This document shows positions 1 to 6,737 of a DNA stretch of 14,742 nt, one piece after another (within the stretch, counting starts at the first letter, position 1; every line of letters begins with the position of its first letter). A program made the translations under genes and the position numbers. Source of the DNA: Acidimicrobiia bacterium. Lineage in GTDB: Bacteria > Actinomycetota > Acidimicrobiia > Spongiisociales > UBA5794. The stretch covers positions 5,621 to 20,362 of the forward strand of contig JAOZMA010000009.1 of NCBI GenBank assembly GCA_029934555.1. The letters are read 5' to 3'. The notes under the pieces were generated by a model that worked only from the letters and a program-made list of their open reading frames with translations, was not told where the DNA came from and made no database searches.

Positions 1-14
1 GCTGTCCGCTGCTT
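1..14. repeat. Left-edge fragment of a CTGTCCG-type heptamer array
   Basis: The first bases read as two heptamers of the CTGTCCG/CTGCTTC kind. Positions 1-15 are identical, in inverted orientation, to positions 6601-6615 inside the heptamer array upstream of the BMP lipoprotein gene. The array is cut by the window edge, so its length is unknown. It lies directly after the stop codon of the small minus-strand ORF at 15-134. Confidence 0.55.
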
Positions 15-134
15 CTACCGGCGTTGGATGGCCCAGTAGACGATGCCTACGACCACGGCAACGAGGAACAATGCCCCGAGGACATTCCAGAAAGTCCAGG
101 GCTCGGCGACACGAACCGACGCGATACACAACAT
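15..134 (-). CDS. Predicted small single-pass membrane peptide (39 aa)
   Basis: I do not recognise a family. The ORF starts at an ATG (132-134, minus strand) and ends at a TAG (15-17). About 22 hydrophobic residues (roughly 15-36: WTFWNVLGALFLVAVVVGIV and on) are followed by the basic tail QRR. This is the profile of a single transmembrane helix with a positively charged cytoplasmic C-terminus. The ribosome site is weak: an AGG lies about 13 nt upstream. The in-frame extension upstream to 356 is Arg-rich, lies inside the opposite-strand gene and is unlikely to be translated. The ORF is divergent from the zinc-ribbon gene with only 47 bases between starts, so both promoters would have to overlap. 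The hydrophobic segment is the main reason to think it real; a chance ORF cannot be excluded. Confidence 0.45.
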   Translation of the reverse strand: MLCIASVRVAEPWTFWNVLGALFLVAVVVGIVYWAIQRR

Positions 135-181
135 TCGTGCCACAATACCTGGATACACCCCCCTTGGAAGATTATTACCGG

Positions 182-1051
182 ATGGATCAGGACAAACCCG
201 ACTTCGATGATCTCTTCGAACCGTTCGAACTCGGAGAGACTCCACCAGAACCAGAGACGCCGCGTCGCCAGCCGCCACCGCCGGCGCCCAAGGCTTCTGC
301 GCCCGCACCGGCTGCGCCAACACATGCGTTGAACTCCGATGTACCGACCGTTCCATGCCCCTCGTGCGGCGTCCAGAACCCGGACTACAACCGCCACTGT
401 GAACAATGTGGAGCGCGACTGAGCCAAGATCCGCTTCCAGTTGCCCCAGCTCCGAATCTCCGAACCTCGCCTGGTGGCCGGGCCCTCGGTGTGCTCGGCG
501 CTGTGGTGCTTCTCGTTGCCCTCGCCGCGCTGATATTCAACGTCTTCCGTGGAGGAGACGATGTCGCAGACACCTCTACGACCACATCATCAGCAACGAC
601 CATCCCTGTAGCCGCTGTTGAGCTGTTCCCCGCCTCCGCGGAAGCAAGCTCCTTCCTCAACGGACATGACCCGGAACACCTGATCGATGACGATCCGGAC
701 ACCGATTGGAACGACGACGGCGCCCGCGGAGTCGACGCCTGGTTGCGGTTCTCGTTCACGCGACCCGTGAGAATCACCGAAATCGAACTCCAGAACCTCT
801 TCGATGACGATCGATTCAAGAAGAACTACAAGATTCAGGGTTATCTCATCACCACCGATGACCTCACGATCGAGATCTCGGGACGGCTCGCCAACACGAA
901 TGACCCGCAGCGAATCCCGATCGCGAGCATCGGAACTACCGAGCTGACGATCGCAGTGAAGAGCACGTACCCGGCCGAGCCGGCCGGCGATCGCCCGCCG
1001 TTCAACGAACTGGCCCTGCAATCGGTGAGAGTGTTCGGCAGCGAAGGCTGA
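182..1051 (+). CDS. Membrane-anchored zinc-ribbon protein with extracytoplasmic discoidin-like domain
   Basis: A 289-aa protein of unknown specific role. In order: an acidic N-terminus (1-20), a Pro/Ala-rich linker (about 22-50), a CxxC...CxxC zinc ribbon (Cys59, Cys62, Cys73, Cys76), one transmembrane helix (about 100-121), a short Ser/Thr linker, and a C-terminal beta-rich domain (about 146-287). The C-terminal domain has the look of the NADase-type/discoidin-like carbohydrate-binding fold: HLIDDDPDTDWNDDG, then a strand ending WLRFSFTRPVRITEIEL. Topology would be a cytoplasmic zinc ribbon and an external binding domain. The start at 182 is chosen because GGAAG lies 11 nt upstream and the protein then begins MDQDKPDFDD; the in-frame ATG at 71 adds a basic segment that overlaps the opposite small ORF. 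A 10-bp hairpin and a heptamer array follow the stop. Domain reading is by eye and the ligand is unknown. Confidence 0.8.
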   Translation: MDQDKPDFDDLFEPFELGETPPEPETPRRQPPPPAPKASAPAPAAPTHALNSDVPTVPCPSCGVQNPDYNRHCEQCGARLSQDPLPVAPAPNLRTSPGGRALGVLGAVVLLVALAALIFNVFRGGDDVADTSTTTSSATTIPVAAVELFPASAEASSFLNGHDPEHLIDDDPDTDWNDDGARGVDAWLRFSFTRPVRITEIELQNLFDDDRFKKNYKIQGYLITTDDLTIEISGRLANTNDPQRIPIASIGTTELTIAVKSTYPAEPAGDRPPFNELALQSVRVFGSEG

Positions 1052-1078
1052 GCAGCCGCTTGCTGCGCAAGCGGCTGC
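1052..1078 (+). terminator. Strong GC-rich hairpin directly after the zinc-ribbon gene
   Basis: Positions 1052-1061 (GCAGCCGCTT) pair perfectly with 1069-1078 (AAGCGGCTGC). Two more pairs are possible inside, leaving a 3-nt loop. The stem begins one base after the TGA. There is no U-tract; the heptamer array TACTCCG/TAGTCCG follows instead. It probably acts as a transcription end or 3'-end stabiliser (inference). Confidence 0.6.
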
Positions 1079-1079
1079 G

Positions 1080-1107
1080 TACTCCGTAGTCCGTACTCCG
1101 TAGTCCG
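1080..1107 (+). repeat. Heptamer array, 4 units (TACTCCG/TAGTCCG alternating)
   Basis: Four contiguous 7-bp units at 1080, 1087, 1094 and 1101: TACTCCG, TAGTCCG, TACTCCG, TAGTCCG. The TAG-bearing strand is in the sense direction of the upstream zinc-ribbon gene. The array directly follows the hairpin at 1052-1078. A second array in inverted orientation sits at 1232-1266, so the two can pair across a spacer of about 124 bases. Confidence 0.9.
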
Positions 1108-1231
1108 CACCGAATCTCTCAACCGTTCGGCTCGTTCGGCGGAGCCCACCTCGGACGCAATGGTCTCAGCCACTCCGCGTTCGTGGACTCGATGACACAG
1201 ACCACAACACACCCCGGTCAACCGTCTTCCC

Positions 1232-1266
1232 GTACGCAATACGGATTACGGACTACGGACTACTTC
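1232..1266 (-). repeat. Heptamer array, 5 units (TCCGTAG/TCCGTAA on minus)
   Basis: Plus-strand units GTACGCA, ATACGGA, TTACGGA, CTACGGA, CTACTTC lie in one 7-bp phase; the middle three are good copies and the two ends are degenerate. On the minus strand the array reads TAGTCCG TAGTCCG TAATCCG. It begins 4 bases after the stop codon of the second ABC permease and is in sense with it. It is the inverted partner of the array at 1080-1107. Confidence 0.85.
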
Positions 1267-1270
1267 TTCG

Positions 1271-2563
1271 TCAGACCGCTTCGCCCTTTCGGTATCTCAG
1301 GCCGTCTGCTGCAGGCATTCTCAGACGCTGAGTAGCGAGTGACAGGACCAGCAAGGTCACGAGATACGGAAGTGCAGCGATGACCTGTGTTGCCACCGTG
1401 TCGGTCATCAGGTACCAGCCGAGGAAGAACGCAGCAGCGACGCCCTGGATGATCGCTGCCGTCGTTTTCTTCTTCGTGAACGAGAATGCAGCAAGGAGCG
1501 CCAAGCCGATCGCCGCTACGAGAAGCAGGGCATGGACGGCGGTTCCTTGGCGGAGGCTCAACGCGTCTGCATAGCCGAACACCGCAGCACCGGCGGCGAC
1601 ACCGAACGGGTACCAGTTCCCGAAGATCAGGGAAGCCAGGCCGATGAAGCCTCGACCCGCCGTCATCCCCTCGCGATAGATGCCCGCCTGGACGACGACG
1701 AGGTACGCACCGCCGAGACCGGCAAGTCCTCCGGAGATCACAACGCCGTAGTACTTCATCCGAAGCACAGGAACACCGAGTGATTCCGCTGCGTACGGAT
1801 TCTCACCGCACGAACGAAGACGGAGGCCCCACGCCGTACGCCACAGCACCCACCAGGTGACAGGGATGATGAGCAGAGTCACCAACGTCAGCCATGACAT
1901 GCGCGTTGTGAAACCGGCGAGGAGACCGGCCAGGTCACTGATGAAGAAGATGGCCTGGTCCTCGATCCACGTGAAGGCGTCGGAGAGTAACGGAACGTTG
2001 AATGTCCCGATCGGGCTCTGGATCCGCGGGGACTGCGTCGCTCCGCCACCTGACTCGGGGCTGTAGATCACAACCGACATGAAGCGCATCGCTCCCGCGG
2101 CGAGCATATTGATCGCAACGCCTGACACGATGTGGTCGACGGCGAACGTGACGGTGGCAACCGCGTGGATCAGACCGAATATCCCCCCACCGATGACACC
2201 GAACACCACGCCGTACCACGGGCCGAAAGACCATCCCGCCCATGCGCCGAACCAGGCGCCGGCGATCATCATGCCTTCGAGGCCGATATTGACGACGCCG
2301 GAACGTTCCGAGAACAACCCACCGAGGCCGGCGAGCATGATCGGGATCGCAAGGCGAATAGCGGCCCCCCATGTTCCAGACGAGGTCAACTCGGTCGTAC
2401 CGGTGATCGCCTGCACGACCGACAGCAACAGCAGTCCGATGAGGGCCAGGCCGGTGTACCGAAGAGCGCGGCTCTTCAGCAACGACGGCTTCGCGTCGAC
2501 ATCCGGCTCGTACTCGGCGGTATCCGGGAGTCTGGTATTCGAATCGTCGAGACGGTCGGTCAT
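1271..2563 (-). CDS. BMP-family ABC transporter permease, NupQ/YufQ-like
   Basis: A 430-aa integral membrane permease of the ribose/nucleoside (BPD_transp_2) type, the second permease of a heteromeric importer. It has a hydrophilic N-terminal tail (1-33) and multiple hydrophobic segments from about 35 on. Family landmarks are GLFSERSGVVNIGLEGMM (82-99) and the cytoplasmic ATPase-contacting loop LRSCGENPYAAESLGV (249-264). It is longer than NupQ-type relatives (about 320 aa) for two reasons: the N-terminal tail, and about 55 extra residues (roughly 341-396) with two added hydrophobic stretches before the conserved LPYLVTLLVLSL. The start is ATG, overlapping the TGA of the upstream permease as ATGA, with AGGAGGT upstream. 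It is the last gene of the operon; a heptamer array follows. The substrate is probably nucleosides, by family and context. Confidence 0.93.
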   Translation of the reverse strand: MTDRLDDSNTRLPDTAEYEPDVDAKPSLLKSRALRYTGLALIGLLLLSVVQAITGTTELTSSGTWGAAIRLAIPIMLAGLGGLFSERSGVVNIGLEGMMIAGAWFGAWAGWSFGPWYGVVFGVIGGGIFGLIHAVATVTFAVDHIVSGVAINMLAAGAMRFMSVVIYSPESGGGATQSPRIQSPIGTFNVPLLSDAFTWIEDQAIFFISDLAGLLAGFTTRMSWLTLVTLLIIPVTWWVLWRTAWGLRLRSCGENPYAAESLGVPVLRMKYYGVVISGGLAGLGGAYLVVVQAGIYREGMTAGRGFIGLASLIFGNWYPFGVAAGAAVFGYADALSLRQGTAVHALLLVAAIGLALLAAFSFTKKKTTAAIIQGVAAAFFLGWYLMTDTVATQVIAALPYLVTLLVLSLATQRLRMPAADGLRYRKGEAV

Positions 2564-3684
2564 GCTGCCACCTCCTCTGCGGTATCAAGTGTTCGAGTCG
2601 CGGCGGCCGCTGCCTTGATCTCACGCTTCTCGATCATCCGATTCACGACCTCGTACGCGATCACGACAGCGAGAACGACGACGCCCTGCATGATCTGGAC
2701 GACCTCTTTCGGCGTGTCCTCGAGATCGAGAATCAGTGCCGCACGTTCCATGAATCCGAAGAGCAACGCTCCGAGGGCCATCCCCACGGCGCTGTTTCTG
2801 CCGAGCAGCGCTACAGCGATACCCGTGAAACCGAGATTCCTCGGGAAGTCCTGCGTGTACGAGTGGATGCTGCCGAACATCGTTGACAACCCGACCAGGC
2901 CTGCGACACCTCCGGAGATGAGCATGGTCGTGAGGACCATCTTCTTCGGAGCAACACCGGCCATCCGAGCCGCACCAGGGTTCATTCCCGACGCCCGGAG
3001 TTCGAAACCGAACCTCGTGCGCTTCACGAGCATGTAGTAGAAGATCCCGACGGCGACGGCGACGAGAAGGAAGCCGTGCATGGAGATCCCTCTGGGTTCA
3101 GAGAATCCGAACATCGTGAAGACCCAGTTCAGACTGGGGATCTGCGCCGATTCGGCGAAGACCGGCGTTCTGAGGTTGAGCGAGGTCGCATCGTCTCTGA
3201 ACCAGTTGAGCAGGAAGTAGGCGATCACGCTGAACGCTATGAAGTTCAACATGATCGTCGAGATCACCTCGTGAACGCCACGTGTGACCTTTAGGAGGCC
3301 TGCGATGCCTGCCCAGAATGCACCGACGAAGATCGCGACCAGGATGATTATCGTGATGTGGAGTGGCGACCACAGGCCGATGTTGCCGCCGACCCAACCG
3401 GCGAACAACGCTGCGAGGAGATACTGCCCCTCGACGCCGATGTTGAACAGACCCATCTGGAAGCCGATCGCCACCGCGACGGCTGCGATGTACAACGGAA
3501 TCGCACGGTTGATCATCGATGCGATCGATGTCGATGTCGTCCCGAAGCTCCACATGGAGCTGAAAGCGTCGATCGGATTCTTGCCAACCGCCCAGAGAGC
3601 AAGCGACGCGACGAGCAGAGCGAACACGATCGCAGCCGCCGGTGCGAGCAGTGAGAAGAGCATCTTTTTCACATTTGCCATCAT
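2560..3684 (-). CDS. BMP-family ABC transporter permease, NupP/YufP-like
   Basis: A 374-aa inner-membrane permease pairing with the gene at 1271-2563. It has an N-terminal helix (about 9-31) and several further hydrophobic segments. The landmark MGLFNIGVEGQ is at 77-87, and the cytoplasmic coupling loop FELRASGMNPGAARMAGV at 227-244. The C-terminal helix (about 333-348) is followed by a charged, Ala-rich tail. Length agrees with the family (about 350 aa). Two ATGs lie in tandem (3682-3684 and 3679-3681). The first overlaps the ATPase stop as ATGA and has GGAGG 8 nt upstream, so translational coupling is likely. The name NupP refers to the Bacillus subtilis BmpA-NupOPQ guanosine transporter; purine nucleoside uptake is an inference. 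Confidence 0.93.
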   Translation of the reverse strand: MMANVKKMLFSLLAPAAAIVFALLVASLALWAVGKNPIDAFSSMWSFGTTSTSIASMINRAIPLYIAAVAVAIGFQMGLFNIGVEGQYLLAALFAGWVGGNIGLWSPLHITIIILVAIFVGAFWAGIAGLLKVTRGVHEVISTIMLNFIAFSVIAYFLLNWFRDDATSLNLRTPVFAESAQIPSLNWVFTMFGFSEPRGISMHGFLLVAVAVGIFYYMLVKRTRFGFELRASGMNPGAARMAGVAPKKMVLTTMLISGGVAGLVGLSTMFGSIHSYTQDFPRNLGFTGIAVALLGRNSAVGMALGALLFGFMERAALILDLEDTPKEVVQIMQGVVVLAVVIAYEVVNRMIEKREIKAAAAATRTLDTAEEVAA

Positions 3685-5210
3685 GATGCTGCCTCCACAT
3701 CGACTCCGGTCATGTAGGAACCCAGCTCGTCGGGGGTTACCGTGAGCGGATCGAGCTCCGCAACGATCTTCCCGCTGAAGATGACGAGTAACCGATCCGA
3801 GAGCCCGATCAGCTCTTCGAGGTCGGCGCTGATCAACAGGACTGCCAATCCTTCCTTCCTCGCACTACGGATCTCGTCCCATATCGACGCTTGGGCCCCA
3901 ATATCGACACCGCGGGTCGGGTGCGCAGCGATGAGCACATTCGGATCAGCGATCATCTCCTTGCCGACGATCAGCTTCTGCTGATTCCCCCCCGAGAGGG
4001 CGAGTGCGACGACGTCGGGACCGGGGGTCTTGACATCGAATCGCTCGATGATCTCCGTCGTGCGATCCCGCGCACCTTTGCGGTCGATGAACGGCCCCTT
4101 GGCGAACGGCTTAACCGTTTGATGACCGAGCATGGCGTTCTCCCACAGCGGGGACTGGAGAAGAAGCCCTTCCCGGTGCCTATCCGCGGGGATGATCCCG
4201 ATCCCGTCCTCACGGCGGCGCTTCGTGGACCAGTCGGCGATGTCGTCACCCTTGAACTCCACGGCGCCAGTCGAAATCTCCTGGATACCCATGAGTGCGT
4301 TGATCAGTTCGCCCTGACCGTTGCCTTCGACCCCGGCGATCCCGACGATCTCTCCCTGGTGGATGTCGAAAGTGATGTTGTCGAGAATGGTCCGTCCATC
4401 TTCGGAGAGTGCAGATACCCCCTGGATCGAGAGTTCGACGACGTCGGTAACCGTCGACTCGGTGGTCTCGGGGGTCGGAAGTTCCGAACCCACCATGAGC
4501 TCGGCGAGCTGCTTCGCATCGACATCGGCCGGTTTGACGGTTGCCACGGTGCGCCCTCCACGCATAACCGTGATCGAGTCAGCGATCGACAGCACTTCAT
4601 CGAGGTGGTGAGAGATGAAGATGACCGATTCGCCTTCCGCTTTGAACTCTCGGAGGCTGTTGAAGAGCTCGTCAACTTCTTGAGGCACGAGGACCGCGGT
4701 CGGTTCGTCGAGGATGAGGATCTTCGCACCGCGATAGAGGACCTTCACGATCTCGGTGCGTTGCCGGGCCCCGACCGTCAGTGTTTCGACGAGAGCATCC
4801 GGTTCGATGTCCATGCCGTACGTCGACCCGATCTCGTTGATCTTGTCCCGTCCGGCGGCGTAGTCGAGCTTCGGGCCCTTGGTGGGTTCCGATCCCAAGA
4901 CGATGTTCTCGAGCACCGTGAGATTGTCGGCGAGCATGAAATGCTGATGCACCATGCCGATCCCTTTGTCGATCGCATCCTTCGGTGACTTGAAGTGCAC
5001 TTCCTGACCACGGACCTGGACCGTCCCCGAATCGGGGTTCTGCATCCCGTAGAGGATCTTCATGAGCGTGGACTTGCCTGCGCCGTTCTCACCGACAATC
5101 GCGTGGATCTCGCCGACAGCGACCGACAGATTGACGTCCTCGTTCGCTATCACGCCTGGGAACGTCTTCGTGATGTCCGTCAGTTGGACTGCTAGCGGTT
5201 CGTCTGCCAC
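3681..5210 (-). CDS. BMP-family ABC transporter ATP-binding protein (two NBDs), NupO-like
   Basis: A 509-aa protein with two fused nucleotide-binding domains that powers the importer from the cytoplasmic face. NBD1: Walker A GENGAGKST (40-48), Q-loop VHQHF (87-91), signature LTVGARQ (144-150), Walker B ILILDEP (164-170), H-loop His201. NBD2 has the degenerate Walker A GVEGNGQGEL (293-302) usual in this family, a canonical signature LSGGNQQ (405-411), and an altered Walker B ending IAAHPTRGVD, so ATP hydrolysis is probably asymmetric. The start is GTG (5208-5210) with GAGGAG about 8 nt upstream; there is no better ATG. It lies 92 bases downstream of the lipoprotein gene with a 12-bp hairpin between them, and overlaps the first permease by 4 nt. 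Confidence 0.95.
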   Translation of the reverse strand: MADEPLAVQLTDITKTFPGVIANEDVNLSVAVGEIHAIVGENGAGKSTLMKILYGMQNPDSGTVQVRGQEVHFKSPKDAIDKGIGMVHQHFMLADNLTVLENIVLGSEPTKGPKLDYAAGRDKINEIGSTYGMDIEPDALVETLTVGARQRTEIVKVLYRGAKILILDEPTAVLVPQEVDELFNSLREFKAEGESVIFISHHLDEVLSIADSITVMRGGRTVATVKPADVDAKQLAELMVGSELPTPETTESTVTDVVELSIQGVSALSEDGRTILDNITFDIHQGEIVGIAGVEGNGQGELINALMGIQEISTGAVEFKGDDIADWSTKRRREDGIGIIPADRHREGLLLQSPLWENAMLGHQTVKPFAKGPFIDRKGARDRTTEIIERFDVKTPGPDVVALALSGGNQQKLIVGKEMIADPNVLIAAHPTRGVDIGAQASIWDEIRSARKEGLAVLLISADLEELIGLSDRLLVIFSGKIVAELDPLTVTPDELGSYMTGVDVEAAS

Positions 5211-5250
5211 CGGTGTGCTCCTCGCCTCCGCGGTCGTGCCCTCAATGCAA

Positions 5251-5278
5251 CGGGCCCGAGGCTAGCGCCTCGGGCCCG
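5251..5278 (-). terminator. Intra-operon hairpin between lipoprotein and ATPase genes
   Basis: A perfect 12-bp stem, CGGGCCCGAGGC (5251-5262) with its complement at 5267-5278, and a 4-nt loop. On the minus strand it is followed only by TTGCATT, a poor U-tract. It lies 25 bases after the lipoprotein stop and 41 bases before the ATPase start. The expected role is partial termination or protection of the upstream mRNA from 3' decay, giving more binding protein than transporter (inference). Confidence 0.65.
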
Positions 5279-5302
5279 AGCATATCCAATTGTGACGGAG
5301 GA

Positions 5303-6469
5303 TCAGCCAACTGTCTCAGGAACGACGAGGTCGCCGGAGACGATCTTCACGCGAAGCTCCTCGAGCTGGTCCTTGATGTCATCGACGAACCCACCGGACG
5401 TGGAGTAGCCCACACCGTCGGCAGAGAGGTCGAACACAAGGACGCCGGACTGCTGTCCGCTCGTGACATAGTCAGTGATCGTCCTGTAGACGGCCACGTC
5501 GACACGCTTGAGCATCGAGGTCAGGATGTACTCCTTGACGTCGTCTCCTGCGGTCATGTACTGGTCGGAGTCGACGCCGATCGCCCACACCTTCACATCA
5601 CCGGTCTCGGAGGTCTCCTTGGCTGCCTCGAAGAGGCCACCGCCGGAACCGCCTGCCGCGTGGTATACGACGTCGGCACCCTGGTCGTACATCGCGATGC
5701 CGGCTTCCTTGCCCTTGGCGGGATCGGCAAAGCCGGAGAAGTCGGGCGGCTCGGTCAGGTACTGAACCAGGATCTCGATGTCAGGGTTGATCTGCTCGGC
5801 ACCGAAGCGGTAACCGGCCTCGAACTTGTTGATGAGGCCGATGTTGACGCCACCGATGAACCCGATGGTTCCCGTCTGCGACTTCAGGGCGGCCGCGGCG
5901 CCGACGAGGGCGGAACCCTCATTCTCGGCGAATACGAGCGATGCGACATTCGGCTCTTCGACGACGGAGTCGATGATTCCGAAGGTGGCGTCCGGGAAGT
6001 CAGGAGCGGTCGCTGCAACACCGTCACCGAATGCGAAACCGATCGCGAAGATCAGTTCGAATCCACTCTCGGCGAGGAGACGCAGGTTCTCTTCACGGTT
6101 CTCGCCACCAGCGGTCGGCTCGAGCTCTTGGGCCTCGATGCCGTAGTCGGTGATCGCCCTGTCAAGACCGGCAGCGGCGGAGTCGTTGAACGACTGATCG
6201 CCACGTCCGCCGATGTCGTAGGCCATACCGACCTTGATGCCTTCACCGGCCATCGAACCGGCAGTGGTGGTTGTCTCACCGGCAGCCGTCGTGGTTGTCT
6301 CACCAGCGACCGTCGTCTCGGTCGTGTCACCAGCGACCGTCGTCTCGGTCGTATCACCGGCAGCGGTAGTCGTCGTATCGTCGCTGTCGCTGCTGCTACA
6401 TGCGGCGACAATGAGTGCGAACGCGAGGAGCAGTACGAACAGTGCTCCGCGATTCTTCAATCCGTTCAT
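5303..6469 (-). CDS. BMP-family (Bmp/PnrA-like) substrate-binding lipoprotein
   Basis: A 388-aa extracytoplasmic lipoprotein that captures the substrate, probably a purine nucleoside, for the transporter encoded downstream. It has a lipoprotein signal peptide with a basic start, a hydrophobic core and the lipobox IVAAC with Cys24 as the lipidated residue. A Thr/Ala/Gly linker (about 25-75) follows, built of repeats such as TTETTVAGD. The Bmp domain starts at IKVGMAYDIGGRGDQSFND, similar to the PnrA segment with KSFN, and includes the ligand-site stretch AIGVDSDQY. The start ATG at 6467-6469 is chosen because it has AAAGG about 9 nt upstream and opens directly into the signal peptide; the in-frame extension to 6625 runs back through an intergenic repeat. 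It is first in a four-gene operon. Confidence 0.95.
   Translation of the reverse strand: MNGLKNRGALFVLLLAFALIVAACSSSDSDDTTTTAAGDTTETTVAGDTTETTVAGETTTTAAGETTTTAGSMAGEGIKVGMAYDIGGRGDQSFNDSAAAGLDRAITDYGIEAQELEPTAGGENREENLRLLAESGFELIFAIGFAFGDGVAATAPDFPDATFGIIDSVVEEPNVASLVFAENEGSALVGAAAALKSQTGTIGFIGGVNIGLINKFEAGYRFGAEQINPDIEILVQYLTEPPDFSGFADPAKGKEAGIAMYDQGADVVYHAAGGSGGGLFEAAKETSETGDVKVWAIGVDSDQYMTAGDDVKEYILTSMLKRVDVAVYRTITDYVTSGQQSGVLVFDLSADGVGYSTSGGFVDDIKDQLEELRVKIVSGDLVVPETVG
6257..6378 (-). repeat. In-frame tandem repeat coding for the Thr-rich lipoprotein linker
   Basis: Two 27-bp units (6301-6327 and 6328-6354) differ at one base. Related 24-bp units flank them at 6277-6300 and 6355-6378, with a partial copy before. 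Unit lengths are multiples of 3, so copy-number change keeps the reading frame and only alters the distance between the lipid anchor and the binding domain. Confidence 0.85.
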
Positions 6470-6496
6470 GGATCGAGCCTTTCTATTGATGGAATC

Positions 6497-6525
6497 TGCT
6501 GCGCGCCCACCCACGGGGCGCAGCA
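6497..6525 (-). promoter_or_regulatory. Hairpin in the leader of the ABC-transporter operon
   Basis: TGCTGCGC (6497-6504) pairs with GCGCAGCA (6518-6525). After one bulged base CCC pairs with GGG, leaving a 6-nt loop. It lies 28 bases upstream of the lipoprotein ATG, and TAGACT, a possible -10 element, is just upstream of it on the minus strand. I do not see a purine riboswitch core. Regulatory meaning is uncertain. Confidence 0.4.
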
Positions 6526-6573
6526 CCCGTGAGTCTAGGGGCTTCTGGAGTATGAAGTACGAGGAAGGGGAGG

Positions 6574-6629
6574 TGACAGGCGACAGGCGACAGGCGACAG
6601 GAAGCAGCGGACAGCGGACAGGCAACAGG
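6574..6629. repeat. Heptamer array, 8 units, CGACAGG subtype
   Basis: Eight units in constant 7-bp phase from 6574: TGACAGG, CGACAGG (three copies), AAGCAGC, GGACAGC, GGACAGG, CAACAGG. The minus strand reads as CTGTCGC-type units. The array lies between clpC and the lipoprotein gene, close upstream of the latter. It shares a 15-bp identity with positions 1-15 of the window. Unlike the TAGTCCG arrays it carries a stop codon (TGA) only in its first unit. Confidence 0.88.
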
Positions 6630-6671
6630 CAGCCGAGCCTTGTCGGTGGGCAGAGCCTTGAGCTAGGCCTC

Positions 6672-6727
6672 GTACGGAATACGGACTACTGAGTACGGAA
6701 TACGGTTTCTCAGTACTCAGTACCGAG
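6672..6727 (-). repeat. Degenerate heptamer array, 8 units, downstream of clpC
   Basis: Plus-strand units in one phase: GTACGGA, ATACGGA, CTACTGA, GTACGGA, ATACGGT, TTCTCAG, TACTCAG, TACCGAG. On the minus strand, in the sense of clpC, these give TACTGAG, TATTCCG and TAGTCCG types, with TGA and TAG stops. The array starts about 11 bases after the clpC stop, after a short GC-rich stretch containing the palindrome GAGCGCTC. Confidence 0.82.
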
Positions 6728-6737
6728 CGCTCCGCCC

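Noticed and set aside
71..181. Upstream start for the zinc-ribbon gene at 71
   Set aside because: It adds a basic 37-residue segment overlapping the small minus-strand ORF; the ATG at 182 has GGAAG upstream and gives a more typical N-terminus.
841..1239. Minus-strand ORF (132 aa) across the convergent intergenic region, with a CCGLCH stretch
   Set aside because: It runs through two repeat arrays and into the antisense of the zinc-ribbon gene; no ribosome site and no coherent domain.
3891..4988. Long plus-strand ORF (365 aa) opposite the ABC ATPase
   Set aside because: It is fully antisense to a gene with all ABC motifs and has no recognisable domain; typical long antisense frame in GC-rich DNA.
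5213..6532. Plus-strand ORF (439 aa) opposite the BMP lipoprotein gene
   Set aside because: Mirror of the coding strand, repetitive Val/Asp/Gly composition, spans the intra-operon hairpin; no domain seen.
6470..6560. Purine or other riboswitch in the ABC operon leader
   Set aside because: Only a single hairpin can be drawn; no conserved junction core recognised.
6470..6625. Upstream start for the lipoprotein at 6625
   Set aside because: It would put 52 residues, partly coded by the GACAGG array, in front of a clear signal peptide.
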